A stretch of DNA of 64,000 nt from Pilaira anomala (lineage: Eukaryota > Mucoromycota > Mucoromycetes > Mucorales > Mucoraceae), in assembly GCA_025716855.1 (NCBI GenBank), contig JAIXMQ010000059.1:1-64000 (forward strand), read 5' to 3'. This document shows positions 11,500-23,658 of this stretch, piece after piece. A program made the position numbers and the translations under genes. The first letter of the stretch is position 1. Every line of letters begins with the position of its first letter. The notes under the pieces were generated by a model. The model was not told the origin of the DNA, made no database searches, and worked only from the letters and a program-made list of their open reading frames with translations.

Positions 11500-13546
11500 T
11501 TATTCCGCAATGAAGCTCTCCCAGTCATTGGCGGTCAAAAAGCCTTCATCATTATTATCCAAATTTTTAATTTGTTGATCAATACACTCCATTATGCGAC
11601 GTTCTTGCTCTTCAAGCTCTAATTCATCACTGGTATTTGATTCACACCACGAGCATTCTGAGCCAGGTGAATCTTCTCGAAAGAAGAGGTTACTACTGGT
11701 AACACCAATTGGAGCGGTCAGATACTCCACAGTATCTTTTAAACATGTTTCAAATATAATTTCGAGCTTCTTCAAATTAATAGCAATATTCCTCTAATCA
11801 TAGGCCAATAAAAATTAGATCATGTTACCACAAACATAGTATATCAAATCTTACTTGTAAGGAAAGTACGGTAAGAAGATAATGGGCAGCTTGTGGCAGG
11901 TGATTAAAGGGAGAGGTGGGGATCGAAGCATTGGCCTTTTGGTAATGAATGATATCGCCACTTTCAGTCATCTTCGATCCGTATATTGTTAGTGTCAGTC
12001 CATGAAATTGTGCACTTAATACTTCGATATGATTTATGTTGGACTTGTAAGGGATGATTGATTTCAGGTATAATAGTCGCTTTTCTCTGAGCTTGTTGCC
12101 TTTTTCAATATCATTCTGCACGGCACCTGGCATAGCGCTTTCGCACTTATCCTCGCACGTGAACATGTCTCCATAGCCATGATTAAACAAGATTAAATCT
12201 ACTCTGCAGTCTTTTTCAGTGCCATCAATTTTCTTCATCTTCTTTAGATACTTGATTGTAGAGGCGTGACATTCAGATCTATTATTGAACACTTGTCAGT
12301 CTATTATCGTTGCATTTTTATACAACATACCGTTTAATACTATAGTTTTTATCAAAAAGAAATGCGGAATCCAGCAAGTCACCATATAACTGCATCTGTA
12401 ACCATGCTTCCTTATGATCATGATTGAGTAGTACCTCACTTTGCCATAGGGCAACACTATAAAAAATGGTGTATCATAAAGGTTAAGGTTAGAATAAAAT
12501 TTAGTGTGATAGTATAATATTTAATTCAACTTACAGTTTTGTCAGAGCTATTGAGAGAAATATAAAATTACCTGTTTGTGGGACAAGAGGTATGCTCTTG
12601 GCAAGGGCCTCAATGTCTTCGAGTGATTTGGTATTGGAGAGTCGGATAAGGAGCTGCCTTTCCTGCTCATTTACAGCTAATGGCAACACGATCTGTAGTC
12701 TTTTCTTTATTTTATTTATTTCAACTTTGAATCTTTCTGGAATCAATCCAGGGCTAGCAAGATTCAAGATGTTATTCGAACAACTGTTAGAACAGAAATA
12801 TATCAATAGGTAATTTTACGATAATGTTATTTATAAACCAAACTAGTTACAAATTATTAACCAAGGTATGTATCTTTTGATCGAATGGCAAGTGTTTAAT
12901 ATCCCTGACTTCTATACGCTTTGTTTTTTTCTTTGAGCGTGTATTTGGCTTGGAGATTGCTCTTTTATTATTTGAAGGTACTGGCTGTGACTTGGAGGTT
13001 GAAGGCCCAGCATTATTCTCAATATTAGTTGAATCAATGAAAGTGATCTTATCCTGGTATACACTATTTTTGACATGAGCGCCATACAACTTTTCAAGTT
13101 CCTATATAACTTATTAGAGAAGAAGAAAAAGATACATCAAAAACTACTTACACTTCTCTTCCCCTTTTCAAATGCAACTTGGGCGGGTTTTGATGCTAAC
13201 ACCGCACCTACATTGTTTCTCATGTTTTCTACTGCCAATTTTTGTCGTTTGTCTGGTGAATTGTAGTCGTTTAAAAATTTCTTGAAGGAGTTCTTGAAGC
13301 TACCTACTGCTTGCGTAAAGTCATCAGAGTAAAATTTCTGTATGGTGTGTTGAAAGATTTTGAGCACCTTCCAATCCTTTATGTGATTGTTGTTTAGATA
13401 CATCTTATAGCTTTCAAAGAGCTCGGCCTCACCTTTTATAATATTTTTTGAAACGTGTTAATTTTTTTTTTTTTTTTTTTTTGAAGATTTCCAAGTAATT
13501 ACTTACCAGCTTCAACAAGTAAATCTACGTCAATTACCTCTGTCAT
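11500..13546 (-). CDS. Lineage-specific protein with possible PD-(D/E)XK nuclease-like core
   Basis: Seven exons (high to low): 13546-13507, 13432-13152, 13101-12851, 12783-12535, 12456-12331, 12278-11855, 11793-11500. All are GT-AG with consistent phases; 1665 nt, 554 residues. It starts MTEVIDVDLLVEAG. A basic, disordered stretch (NTRSKKKTKR) lies around residue 170-180. Exon 6 has RVDLILF followed, after a short loop, by MFTCEDKC, spaced like the D...(E/D)xK active-site strands of PD-(D/E)XK nucleases, then predicted strands HIEVLSAQFHGLTLTIYG. The acidic C-terminus ends DWESFIAE. I do not recognise a named family and the nuclease fold is an inference. All exons are open, so it is probably functional. 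It lies in accessory, repeat-rich DNA. Confidence 0.75.
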
Positions 13547-14299
13547 CGAATACAAGTAAAATAATCAATAAAAAACAAATTAAGATCCATAAAAACCCAT
13601 TTTGACACACTTCGTTGGAGGAAATTTTATCAATGCTACACTTGAAGAACAGAAAGTATCTTGCTGCTGCATAATAAGAATCGATGACGCTTAAATGTGA
13701 CTATGCATTTGTCGTCACAATTACCTATTATTTTTTTTTTACGCATTTCTCTTTTCAGTCGTTGACCCCATTCTGCCAATGTTCAGCCTAATTCTGTCTA
13801 CGTTCTATATAATCTGGTACAATATCATTCACTGGAATATATACAAGGTGGTTAATTCTTTGGTCGCGTTTCCTTCCCAAGTAAGTGGTTCTAAGTTGGT
13901 TGTGCAGACTTTCCATGTAATTAACTATCTATTCCCATTTTTATGACATACAGCATCATTATTACAATCAAAAACACATACATACACTCACCAATGTTTA
14001 GGGTGTTTATCTCTTAGATACAGGCTCTTCATGTACAGAAATATGGCCGCTTTAGCAAATGAAGTTTGTTGTTGTATTCTCCCACATCATACTTTCAATC
14101 GGGTGATTATTGCAGAGCCGACTTGATATCTTACAAACATTAAAAAACAGGCTCTTGGTAATATCGAATGATCTGTTTGTAAACAGGATAATCAGATCCA
14201 TTAACCGAGTATTTTATTATAATAGCATACAAGATCCCTCCTTTATTGATATTGTGACAGAATGAATGGCATCAAGACAAATACTCCTTGCAAGATAAG
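13547..14299. other. Spacer upstream of the 7-exon gene
   Basis: No supported gene. A mixed-composition stretch (13740-14160) is less AT-rich than the flanks but has stops in all frames beyond about 40 codons. Confidence 0.5.
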
Positions 14300-15065
14300 T
14301 ATTTCATTTAAACAAGACAACAGGATTACTTGGTATGCATCAGTGTACCTTTACGGCCACGATCGTATCGCTCTCCTCTGCCTGCTTGCTCTGCAGATGC
14401 CTAATGGCTAGACCAGATAAATTGTCTGTATGATAGAGTAATGTCCCAGTTGTTGTTTCCAAATGTACCTTTACGGCTACGATCGTATCGCTCTCTTTGG
14501 TTACGATTCCTGCACTGATGCCTATTAGTCTTGTGAAATTGTTTATGATTTCTAAAGATGAAAATTGTCTTTTGTAGAAACTGCCAGTTGTCTTGATTAT
14601 TTTTACCTTTGTGCTCTCATTACATATGACTAACTTTAAACTTTATAGTAGAGTTTTTGTAGTCAATACATCTGTACGTCTTTGACAGATTTGGCTATTC
14701 TTTATAGAGAGAATCTTCTAGGCTTCCTGCTGATCATGGCTCCGAAATTTATTTTCTTTGGTTTTACACTCTATTCTAAGCTTCTTGCCTTAGCGTTATT
14801 AATACTTAAAAGCAATTCTCTTTTATTCAGCTCGATTTAATAAATATTTTACAAGTGTTAAGCATTTATTTAACTTGGTTTTTCTGTTCTTGTCATTAAG
14901 ATTCACAGGCTTTAATCTTCTAGTGATTTGATCATGTTTTACAATGAGCTCTAGAGTATCTTGTCTGATATATGGATGCTTTTGGTCATTTGTTGAGTCA
15001 AATTTAGGAATGGAAATATTGAAACTTTCAAGTTGGGGTGTAGACATGGTTGCTATAATACTCAT
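14300..15065 (-). pseudogene. Decayed gene with internal duplication
   Basis: An intact 80-codon frame starts at the ATG at 15065 (MSIIATMSTPQLESFNISIP) and stops at 14823. Further on, in a separate frame, about 14545-14345, a coherent stretch reads TTTGTLLYHTDNLSGLAIRH flanked on both sides by the same peptide ESDTIVAVKVH. The duplicated DNA (about 30 bp, at 14347-14377 and 14465-14495) differs at one base or so. The two coding-like parts are separated by stops. I do not recognise the family. Confidence 0.4.
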
Positions 15066-15149
15066 GGATGAGCAGGATTGTATGAAAGATACAATTGTGT
15101 TTTTTCTGTGTCGAGAGACCTGGTTATTCCTTTCATGAAATCGGAATCT

Positions 15150-15342
15150 TAAGCTGTTTTCAAGTAGAAAAATGAACTGAGGGAAACTGATCTGATCTGC
15201 TTTTGGAGAACTGATCTAGGTATTCAGGTATAACATAAAATCGTCCTGGATAGAAACTTAGTTTTTGAAGCCTTTTTGGGAACATCAAAATCTTTATAGG
15301 GATCAAAGCTCAGTTCAGCTTCTACTTGAAAACAGCCTTATA
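15150..15342. mobile_element. Small non-autonomous TIR element (MITE-like)
   Basis: The left end, TAAGCTGTTTTCAAGTAGAA, reappears inverted at the right end (TTCTACTTGAAAACAGCCTTA). The match continues inward through TGAACTGAG with small indels, giving arms of about 35-40 bp. TA lies at both outer edges, consistent with a TA target duplication. The interior of about 110 bp has no coding potential. Length and structure fit a MITE of Tc1/mariner type; the superfamily is inferred only from TA. Confidence 0.6.
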
Positions 15343-16713
15343 GAGACTTTTACTTGACAAAAAATAGAATGGCGGTATCTAAGAAAAGAATATAATTGGC
15401 CGGCACTCCAAGATATTCTTGATTGCAAATCACTGAGTATAGTTCACTCACCAGCTATTAAATAATGATAACATTCATTTTTTTTTTACAATGCAGAGGG
15501 AATCATTACAGATAGAGACCTTGACGTTGCATTTACTTTGTTGGAAGCAGTATGTAGGTCCCTTGAATCAGATCAACAACAACCCAAAAGAAGCAAAAAA
15601 AAAAAAAATATCAAGGCCGGCGATGGGCTCCTCTCAATGTTGCACACAATTGGACGATCATTTTGCTTTGGTGATTTTGACTTGCTTACAAAATTCAAAA
15701 TGTATTCAAGAACTTAAAGGCCCTCCTGCATTGTTATTTATTATCACTACCTCTACGTGTCGGAATTGGGTATTTTTATTCAGGTCACTCCAATTAAAGT
15801 TATAATCTGAAAGCTTTCCATGGTTTCGGGATTATGGTATTGCATTCACTGTATGTAGGAAGTGTAACTATCCCCCCTAGATTATGAATCTTGCGAAAAT
15901 TTTATCAATGTGATGTAGTTTTTTCCGAACACCCCTTGATTAAATCAGTCAAGTTCTACTAAAGCAATCACATTTAAGCATAACAAAAAAAAAAAAAAAA
16001 AAAAACTTTGGGAATCAGAAGGATCCAACAAAATAGGGTCACTTGTGGACCATTTCAAGGTCAATGTAAAACTATTTACTCTGCCAACAAAGTATATTAA
16101 AAATATGAAATTTTAAGTAGCCAGAAGTAAATAAAAAATTATTACTTTCCCTTCCCTTCAATGTCTATCAAATTATACAAGTCATATTTACAGCGCGTTT
16201 GCTACCACTATATAGCTTAAATATGATGGATTAAAAAAAAGATAGCTTTAATTGGAATATTATTTCAGGATATTTGGCGGTGTATGTATTATGAAACTTC
16301 ATGCGAGAATTTTTTTATTAAAAAAAATATGGCGTAAAAAGCAAAACAGATAAATATAATTCACATGTTCGCTCTAATTTCGATATAGTCGTATAGTATA
16401 TTTCTTTTAATCATTTTAAATGCTCTTTCCATAACTATACGCGATTGCGTCTCCTACTTTACTTTGACTCTCTTTTTTTTTTTTTTTTTTTTTAAAAAAT
16501 TAAAAAAAATAAAAACTGAAAGAAACTAGAGAAAGATCAGGAGGGAAAAGATATTTTAATCACTTTTTTCTTATTTACCTTGTGAAGGCGAATATATAGA
16601 GTCGGATCAACAGACTTTTGAATTTTTACCTAATTTTTTGATACATACACCTTTTTTTTTTATATACATATATATTAAAAGACGATTATAAAAAATATTT
16701 TTAAACTTTATTC
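15343..16713. other. Spacer with a short coding-like relic
   Basis: Around 15495-15690 (+) one frame reads ITDRDLDVAFTLLEAVCRSL and, across a poly-A run that shifts frame, AGDGLLSMLHTIGRSF, which looks like a gene remnant. The rest is AT-rich with long T and A runs; the final 150 bp are CCA1 upstream sequence. Confidence 0.4.
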
Positions 16714-18415
16714 ATGTTCCGAGGCAGAGCACGATCTTTACTTTTCTCCAGAATGTCTACCAAAAGTTACGGTATTTCTAAAAATGGAGTGAGAATGAAG
16801 GTAGAATTAAACGAGACGGAGGAAAAGATATGTTCAGTGTTGAAAGGGGTGTCAGGGTTTATTAAGAACGAACGACCTGAATTACCACATATTGTATCTC
16901 GTATTGCAGGTGGCTGGGTACGAGATAAGTTACTTGGAAAAGAATGTCATGATTTGGATGTAGCCATTAACGATATGATGGGATACGAGTATGCGAATTA
17001 TGTAAACCGGTATTTGGAGTCGCAAGGGTACCCTGTGCGGTCGATTGCCAAGATCGATAGTAATCCAGAAAAGTCAAAGCATTTAGAAACAGCTACAACT
17101 AAATTGTTTGAACAGGAAGTGGATTTTTGTAATTTGAGAACCGAGATTTATGAAGAAGGAAGTCGTATCCCTTCTCAAATTGTGAGTTGTTTTTTTTTAC
17201 TTTTATATATATATATAAAAAAAAAGAGGGACGAAACTAATCTATTCATATTAGACGTTTGGTACACCGGAAGAAGATGCTTATCGTCGTGATATTACAA
17301 TCAATAGTTTATTTTATAACGTCAATACGGACGAAGTAGAAGATTTCACAAACCAAGTAAAAAAAAAAAAAAAAAAAAGTCATTATATATATAAAAAAAA
17401 AAATACTAACATACAAATCTTTTAGGGAATTCCAGACTTGATCCAAGGATTAATTCGTACACCTTTAGCACCTTTCGAAACCTTTCGCGACGACCCACTT
17501 CGAGTGATCCGATGTATTCGATTCTCCAGTCGATTTAATTTCCAAATGGTACCTGAACTCATCGAAGCAGCCAAACATCCCGACATTAAGAGCGCACTTA
17601 TCCATAAAATCAGTCGAGAACGTATCGGTATCGAGTTTGAAAAGATGATTACAGGACCTTATCCATTATTATCACTTGTCTTGATCCAACAATTAGAACT
17701 GTATCGAATCATCATGACACCACCTGCAGTCATCAAGAGTGGTACGATTGCACCCGATTCAGTTGCAGTGAATGCAGTCGGTGTGGTGAGTTGGTTAATC
17801 GAGCATCAGCATATTCAGATCACTGCAGATGAAAAGCGCTCTTTAGTGTTGAGCGCCAGTGTGTTACCTTATTATGGTGTGGTCTCATCCACACCTAAAA
17901 AAGTCTTGCCAGCTGTACAACTCGTGATGCGTGATGCGATTAAATCGAGCAATGTAGATGTATCTACAGTGAGCACGATATTTAAAGGAATTGAACAGTT
18001 GAGACCGATGGCAGAACGTAATTTAAGTCAAGAAGGAGTGAAACGATCTGAATTGGGTATGTTGATTCGAGAGTTGGGTAATTTATGGAAATTGGCGATC
18101 AAGATGACGATGGTCAAAGAAATATTAGATACGTTTCCATTGGATTGGACAAGACCTCAAGAGAAGGATGTGGGAGAATCGATTATTTTAAAATACAATC
18201 GATTGATTGATTTGGCTATTGAATATGGTATTACGGATTGTTATACATGGAAGCATATGGTGGATGGTAAAAGAGCTGCTCAATTGATTGGAGAGAAACC
18301 AGGACCTATTGTAACACAATTATTAAAAGTTCAAATGACATGGCAACTTGAACATCCTCATGGTACAAAAGAGGAATGTGAAAAAGCGATTCAAACGTAT
18401 TGGGCAAATAAATAA
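16714..18415 (+). CDS. CCA1: CCA tRNA nucleotidyltransferase
   Basis: Exons 16714-17181, 17255-17356 and 17426-18415, all phase 0 GT-AG; 519 residues. The class II nucleotidyltransferase head is clear: GGWVRD at about residue 65, the metal-binding DLDVAI at about 81, [12 protein letters not shown] at about 166 and [15 protein letters not shown] at about 211. It adds the 3' CCA to tRNAs in nucleus or cytosol and in mitochondria. The first 13 residues ([13 protein letters not shown]) are basic and hydroxylated, like a mitochondrial presequence, and a second in-frame Met begins MSTKSYG. As in yeast Cca1, the two starts could give the mitochondrial and nuclear/cytosolic forms. It is convergent with the next gene, only 11 bp apart. 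Confidence 0.95.
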
Positions 18416-18426
18416 AAAATTTTTAT

Positions 18427-19968
18427 TTATGATTTTTTTTTCTCAAATGTAAATTTAACATTCATTTTGTTTTGTGGTTGATATGGAGCTCTTTTTGATT
18501 TGGGTTCATTGAGAACGATAGGAGGATCGGTCGTCATGGATTCAAGTTCAAGTTCCATACGTTCTGAATAAGTTAGTTCAGGTGGTGAGGGACTACGTTC
18601 TTTTAAGATGGGAATGGATGATCGAATCGGTATGAATTCTTGTTCCTTTTTTTCTTCTTCTGCGTCCGCATCGTCATCGTCGTCGTCGTTGTCGTCGTCG
18701 TCGTCTGATAAGAAATCGAATTTAGTAGTGTGTGTATTTTTGGTAACAGTTTCTCCACGTGCTGTCTTTAAGTGAGAGACTAAGTTTCGTTTTCGTTTCT
18801 TTTCTGGGAGATGGGGCTGAGGTTTGTTTAATAAACGAGTGATAGAGACAAGTGATGGTAGATGACTTGTTGGATTATTTTGGTATGAGAAAGGATAGGT
18901 AGTAGTAGTAGTAGTAGTAGTAGTAGGAGGAGGAGGTACGGGTCGTGGCGCAGGTGGTGGTAAATTAGAAGTAAATGTAAAATTTCGTTGTGGTGTGGTT
19001 GTATTCATAGAAGGACCAATACCATACGAATCGTTTATGGTTGAAGTATGATTTGTAGTGATGGTTGGATTATAATCAAAATCAAATATATCAAATACAG
19101 ATTCCTGCTGTTCCTGAAGTAATTGATGTTGTTGTTGTGCCTGAAGTAATTGATGTTGTTGTTGTTGTTGTTGTGCCTGAAGTAATTGTTGTTGTTGTTG
19201 TTGTTGATGTGCCTGATAAGATTGTTGTTGTTGTGTCTGAAATAATAATAATTGTTGATGTTGATGTTGTTGTGCCTGAAATAACTGTTGTTGTTCCTGA
19301 AATAAGTGTTGTTGTTGTTGTTGTTGTTGTTGTACTAATCTCTGTTGAAACAATTGGTGTTGAAGTAAAAAGTCTTGCTTTGGTGGTGGTACTAGCCTTG
19401 GTGGCATTGATTTATACAATTGTTGTTGTTGTTGCGGTCTATTCAACATAATATGTTCGTTATGAGATTGTTGTTGTTTATTTGTCTTCTTTTTTAGAGT
19501 AGAAGATTTTTTTGTATTTGTTGTTGTTGTTGTTGTTGTATTTAGAGACAAAGATTTTTTTGGAGTATTGACAGGCGATATTTTCTTTTTTGTTGTGGAT
19601 GATTTTTTATTTATCGTAGGCTTTTTATGGTGTTCCGGTATAGCTCTACCAGCAGCGACCATGAGTTTCACTTCAAGTGTTTCTTCTGTATCGGGAAAAT
19701 CAAAGATGGTATCATGTTCAGGTGACTTTGGTGGTAGAGAAGAAGAAGAAGAAGTGGGGATAATATTCGTCGTAGGCGGCGGAGACTTTGTATTGAGATC
19801 TAGAGATGAATTTGAGGATGAGGAAGAAGAACATGAAGTAACCGGTTGTGCTTTTGTGATGCCAATGATGGAAGGTGAACTGGTTTTATCTCTTATTTTG
19901 AACTTTACAATATGTTCTCTTCTATTAAATCCACCATATCGGTTAAAACCAGCATTTGTGTGGTACAT
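18427..19968 (-). CDS. Glutamine-rich low-complexity protein, 513 aa
   Basis: A single open exon from MYHTNAGFNRYGG. The N-terminal 30 residues (FNRREHIVKFKIRDKTSSP) look ordered. Then come Ser- and Pro-rich linkers, a lysine patch near residue 110-170, a long poly-Gln segment with regular Q(n)LLQAQ units at about residues 185-295, a poly-Thr run, a basic patch EKKRKRN, an acidic run of Asp and Glu, and a C-terminus KMNVKFTFEKKKS. The beginning and end share the KFxF pattern. The texture suggests a nuclear regulator, but no DNA-binding domain is seen and I do not name a family. Confidence 0.8.
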   Translation of the reverse strand: MYHTNAGFNRYGGFNRREHIVKFKIRDKTSSPSIIGITKAQPVTSCSSSSSSNSSLDLNTKSPPPTTNIIPTSSSSSLPPKSPEHDTIFDFPDTEETLEVKLMVAAGRAIPEHHKKPTINKKSSTTKKKISPVNTPKKSLSLNTTTTTTTNTKKSSTLKKKTNKQQQSHNEHIMLNRPQQQQQLYKSMPPRLVPPPKQDFLLQHQLFQQRLVQQQQQQQQHLFQEQQQLFQAQQHQHQQLLLFQTQQQQSYQAHQQQQQQQLLQAQQQQQQHQLLQAQQQHQLLQEQQESVFDIFDFDYNPTITTNHTSTINDSYGIGPSMNTTTPQRNFTFTSNLPPPAPRPVPPPPTTTTTTTTTYPFSYQNNPTSHLPSLVSITRLLNKPQPHLPEKKRKRNLVSHLKTARGETVTKNTHTTKFDFLSDDDDDNDDDDDDADAEEEKKEQEFIPIRSSIPILKERSPSPPELTYSERMELELESMTTDPPIVLNEPKSKRAPYQPQNKMNVKFTFEKKKS

Positions 19969-20566
19969 TATATCTGTCTTTCTTTTGTGATATTAAAAAA
20001 GAAACTGATTGAAAAAAAAAAAAAAAAAAAATATTTTTGTAAACAATAATAATTAAAACGCGCGCGGTGGCAATTGGAATAGCGCGATTTAAGTAGCTCT
20101 ACACCGCGTTTTTTTTTTTTTTTTTTTCTTGCAGTGGAATCAAATGAATGTGTGTGTGATACGCACTAGCTATAATTTTCATATGTCAGTTACGATTGGA
20201 TTTTTTTTTTTTTTTTTTTTTTTTTTACTGTTTTATTACTTTCCAAAGAAAAAGTGACTACAGAAAAAAGAAATGAATAAATATAAGATGATAAAAATAA
20301 GGTGTATAAAGATCAAACCTTCCTTTTTTTTTTCTGAAGAAACGATATTATCATAAGTTTTATTAAGAGTCACAACCCCCTTCTGACGTGGAACGATGAA
20401 AAAGAACCGCACTGGGATTCAATGAGCGAGAGAGAGAAAGAAACAAATTGGGTTGTTTATTACACTCAACAATTAAATAACAAACAACCCTTTTTTTTTT
20501 CTTTTTTTTTTTTTTTTTTTTTTTTTTTCTTTCTTTTTCTTTTATTATTAAATATATATATAAAAA
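19969..20566. other. Divergent intergenic region before SAR1
   Basis: Shared upstream region of the Q-rich gene (-) and SAR1 (+). It contains several 15-30 nt T runs and a CGCGCGCG patch near 20057. No gene seen; the 20422-20613 frame is partly poly-Phe and overlaps the SAR1 start. Confidence 0.6.
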
Positions 20567-21477
<911 letters not shown>

Positions 21478-22349
21478 ATAATAAATAATAACAATGAAAT
21501 AATAATAAAAAAAAAAATATATATATCATTTTAAAGAGTGCTGATGAAAATAAAAAAAAAAAAAAAAACTGATTTAGTAAACTGCAGGAGGGAAATAAGA
21601 AACACATAATTGAGCATTTGTAACCACTGAAGGATTCAATCGGAAGAGAACAACAATGAATAATTTTATTCTGAACGACTGTAATTCTTTTAGTCTTACC
21701 CGCGCCAACCTATATACGGCGACGAAACGATATGGCACACGTATCAATGCTGAATGGGTTATAAAATGGATAATAGACTATTGATGAGTGCGCATTTGAT
21801 ATTAACACGTCTGATAGATCTCACCAAAGCAGAATCGCATCGTGTTCTTGGAGTTTTATTCACAAGAGTTTTATTCACAAGAGTTTTATTCACAAGAGTT
21901 TTATTCACATGAGTTTTATAAAAACAGGTATTTGATCTTTTATAATGCGACAATTGAGATTTACACTGTTATATTATATAAGTTTCGGATTAACTTGTTT
22001 TAAGTAAAAAATGTGACCCATGACTTTTTTTAAAATAGAAAGGTTGTAGTGGGGTAAATGGAGGAGTGAGGAAAAGGAACTTTATTATAAAATATTTATA
22101 TTTATTATACCCCCCATTTAAAAAAAAAAAAAAAAAACCTTGTTTGTGTACGTGTGTAATCACAAAAAAACCCCAATCGTTTCCAAGGTGATAAAAAAGG
22201 AAATAAAAATTAGGGACATATTCTACATATAAATAATTTATAATAAGGTATTATTTGACGGAAACAAATATATATAAAATGAATGATTTTTATTTTCTTA
22301 TTTTTTTTTTTTTCTTTCTTCTCTATTTTTTTTTCTTCTAATAACAACA
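21478..22349. other. Intergenic region with short tandem repeat
   Basis: No supported gene. It contains the 15-bp repeat listed separately, two A or T runs and a pyrimidine-rich tract just upstream of the zinc-finger gene. Confidence 0.6.
21852..21917. repeat. 15-bp tandem repeat, about 4 copies
   Basis: The unit GTTTTATTCACAAGA is repeated with the last copy differing by one base. In antisense it translates as repeated VNKTL, which explains a short false frame. Confidence 0.9.
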
Positions 22350-23198
22350 ATGGAACCTGTTTCTTCTGCTTTAATCTCTGTTCAACGTCCTTATCAATGT
22401 GATTTTTGTCACAAGTCATTTTATAGATTAGAACATAAAGTACGTCATGTTCGTACACATACAGGAGAGAAACCTCATCAATGTACATTTCCTCAATGTG
22501 AAAAGAAATTTGCACGGTCGGATGAATTAAGTCGACATATTCGTGTTCATACAGCCCCACCCTCCATTTTATTACAAAGACGTAGAAAGATCCGTAAATT
22601 TAACCCAAGCACAAAATCCAGTCGATCCATGGATGATGAAGAAGCTTATCTTAAACAACAACAACATTGTTCTATTTTACGATTTATTCATCCATCTAGC
22701 ACTATAACAAATCATATCGTACATAATAAACAACAACAACAACAAAAGACCCGATCTAGTCCTTATAAACAATCATGTACATCTAAACTCAATCATTGCC
22801 CAGTCTCAAGTTGCTTTAAATCATTTTGGAGAAAAGGACAATTAGCTCGTCATATTGAGAAACAGCATGATATTTTGCTTAGCTTTGAAGATTTGGATGA
22901 CGTGGAAAAATTACAACTCTTATTTAATCATCATGCACCTCCTTCTCCTTCTCTTTCTTTACCAAGTTCTTGTTCTTCTATTAATACAAACAATGAAGAA
23001 GAATGGTCTTCTGCTGCTTCTGCTGCTTCTTCTGTTACTGATGATCCTCCTTCTATTTTAACTTCTCCTTCTCTTCTTCAACCTACAGACGATATTACTT
23101 ATTTACCACCATTAGATAATAATAAGCCAATCATGTGGGATACACATCGTTTACCTTCTATCAAATCTTTATTAATTATGCAACACACCTTCCCTTAA
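22350..23198 (+). CDS. CreA/Mig1-type C2H2 zinc-finger regulator
   Basis: A single-exon protein of 282 residues. Two adjacent fingers near the N-terminus, [18 protein letters not shown] (Cys17, Cys20, His33, His37) and [19 protein letters not shown] (Cys45, Cys50, His63, His67), joined by HTGEKP, carry the CreA/Mig1 pattern including RLEH and RSDEL recognition helices, expected to read GC-rich sites. A third, isolated finger lies at Cys150, Cys155, His168, His173 ([10 protein letters not shown]), which CreA proteins lack. The rest is Gln- and Ser-rich, with a basic patch RRRKIRK. The likely role is a transcription factor in nutrient control; family is sure, orthology is not. Confidence 0.85.
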   Translation: MEPVSSALISVQRPYQCDFCHKSFYRLEHKVRHVRTHTGEKPHQCTFPQCEKKFARSDELSRHIRVHTAPPSILLQRRRKIRKFNPSTKSSRSMDDEEAYLKQQQHCSILRFIHPSSTITNHIVHNKQQQQQKTRSSPYKQSCTSKLNHCPVSSCFKSFWRKGQLARHIEKQHDILLSFEDLDDVEKLQLLFNHHAPPSPSLSLPSSCSSINTNNEEEWSSAASAASSVTDDPPSILTSPSLLQPTDDITYLPPLDNNKPIMWDTHRLPSIKSLLIMQHTFP

Positions 23199-23250
23199 TA
23201 CCCTCTCTCCTTCTCGCTCTCACTCACTCTCTCACTCACTCTCTCACTCA

Positions 23251-23281
<31 letters not shown>

Positions 23282-23658
23282 TCTCTCTCTCTCTATCTAT
23301 CTATCTATATATATATATATATATATACATTTCATTGTTATTATATATTTTATATGTACGTACATAGTGTGTACATATACTCTCTCTCTCTATCTCTCTC
23401 TCTTTCTTCTCTTTGTCTTTGTCTTTGTTCTTTTTTACCTACATATTCTGCTTTTATTACATATTCAATGATTTTGTTACTATTTTTTTTTTTTTTGTAA
23501 TGCTATTAATAAATAAGGAGTGCAAACTACAAAGGAGTATTAGATATGTCTTTATTTTATATCATATATATAAATAGTTGTATTTCAAATCAAGATCTTT
23601 TCTATCTTTCTTTCTCTTCCTCTTTTTTTTTTTTTTTTTTTTATTTATTTAAATAGCA
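23199..23658. repeat. Compound microsatellite downstream of zinc-finger gene
   Basis: From about 23206 to 23330 there are (CT)n, a CTCACTCA motif, (CA)n, (CT)n, (TATC)n and (TA)n in succession; a second CT tract lies at 23383-23430. It is transcribed, if at all, as the 3' UTR. The remainder is AT-rich with no gene. Confidence 0.85.

Noticed and set aside
15491..15805. 104-codon frame starting MQRESLQIETLT
   Set aside because: A different frame of the same stretch is more protein-like, and both are broken by an A run; kept only as a relic note.
19065..19451. Val-rich frame on the plus strand
   Set aside because: Antisense of the CAA/CAG runs of the Q-rich gene.
21657..21783. Short frame resembling a BRCT fragment (INAEWVIKWIIDY)
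   Set aside because: Only about 40 codons, with a single W in context; too little to support a domain.
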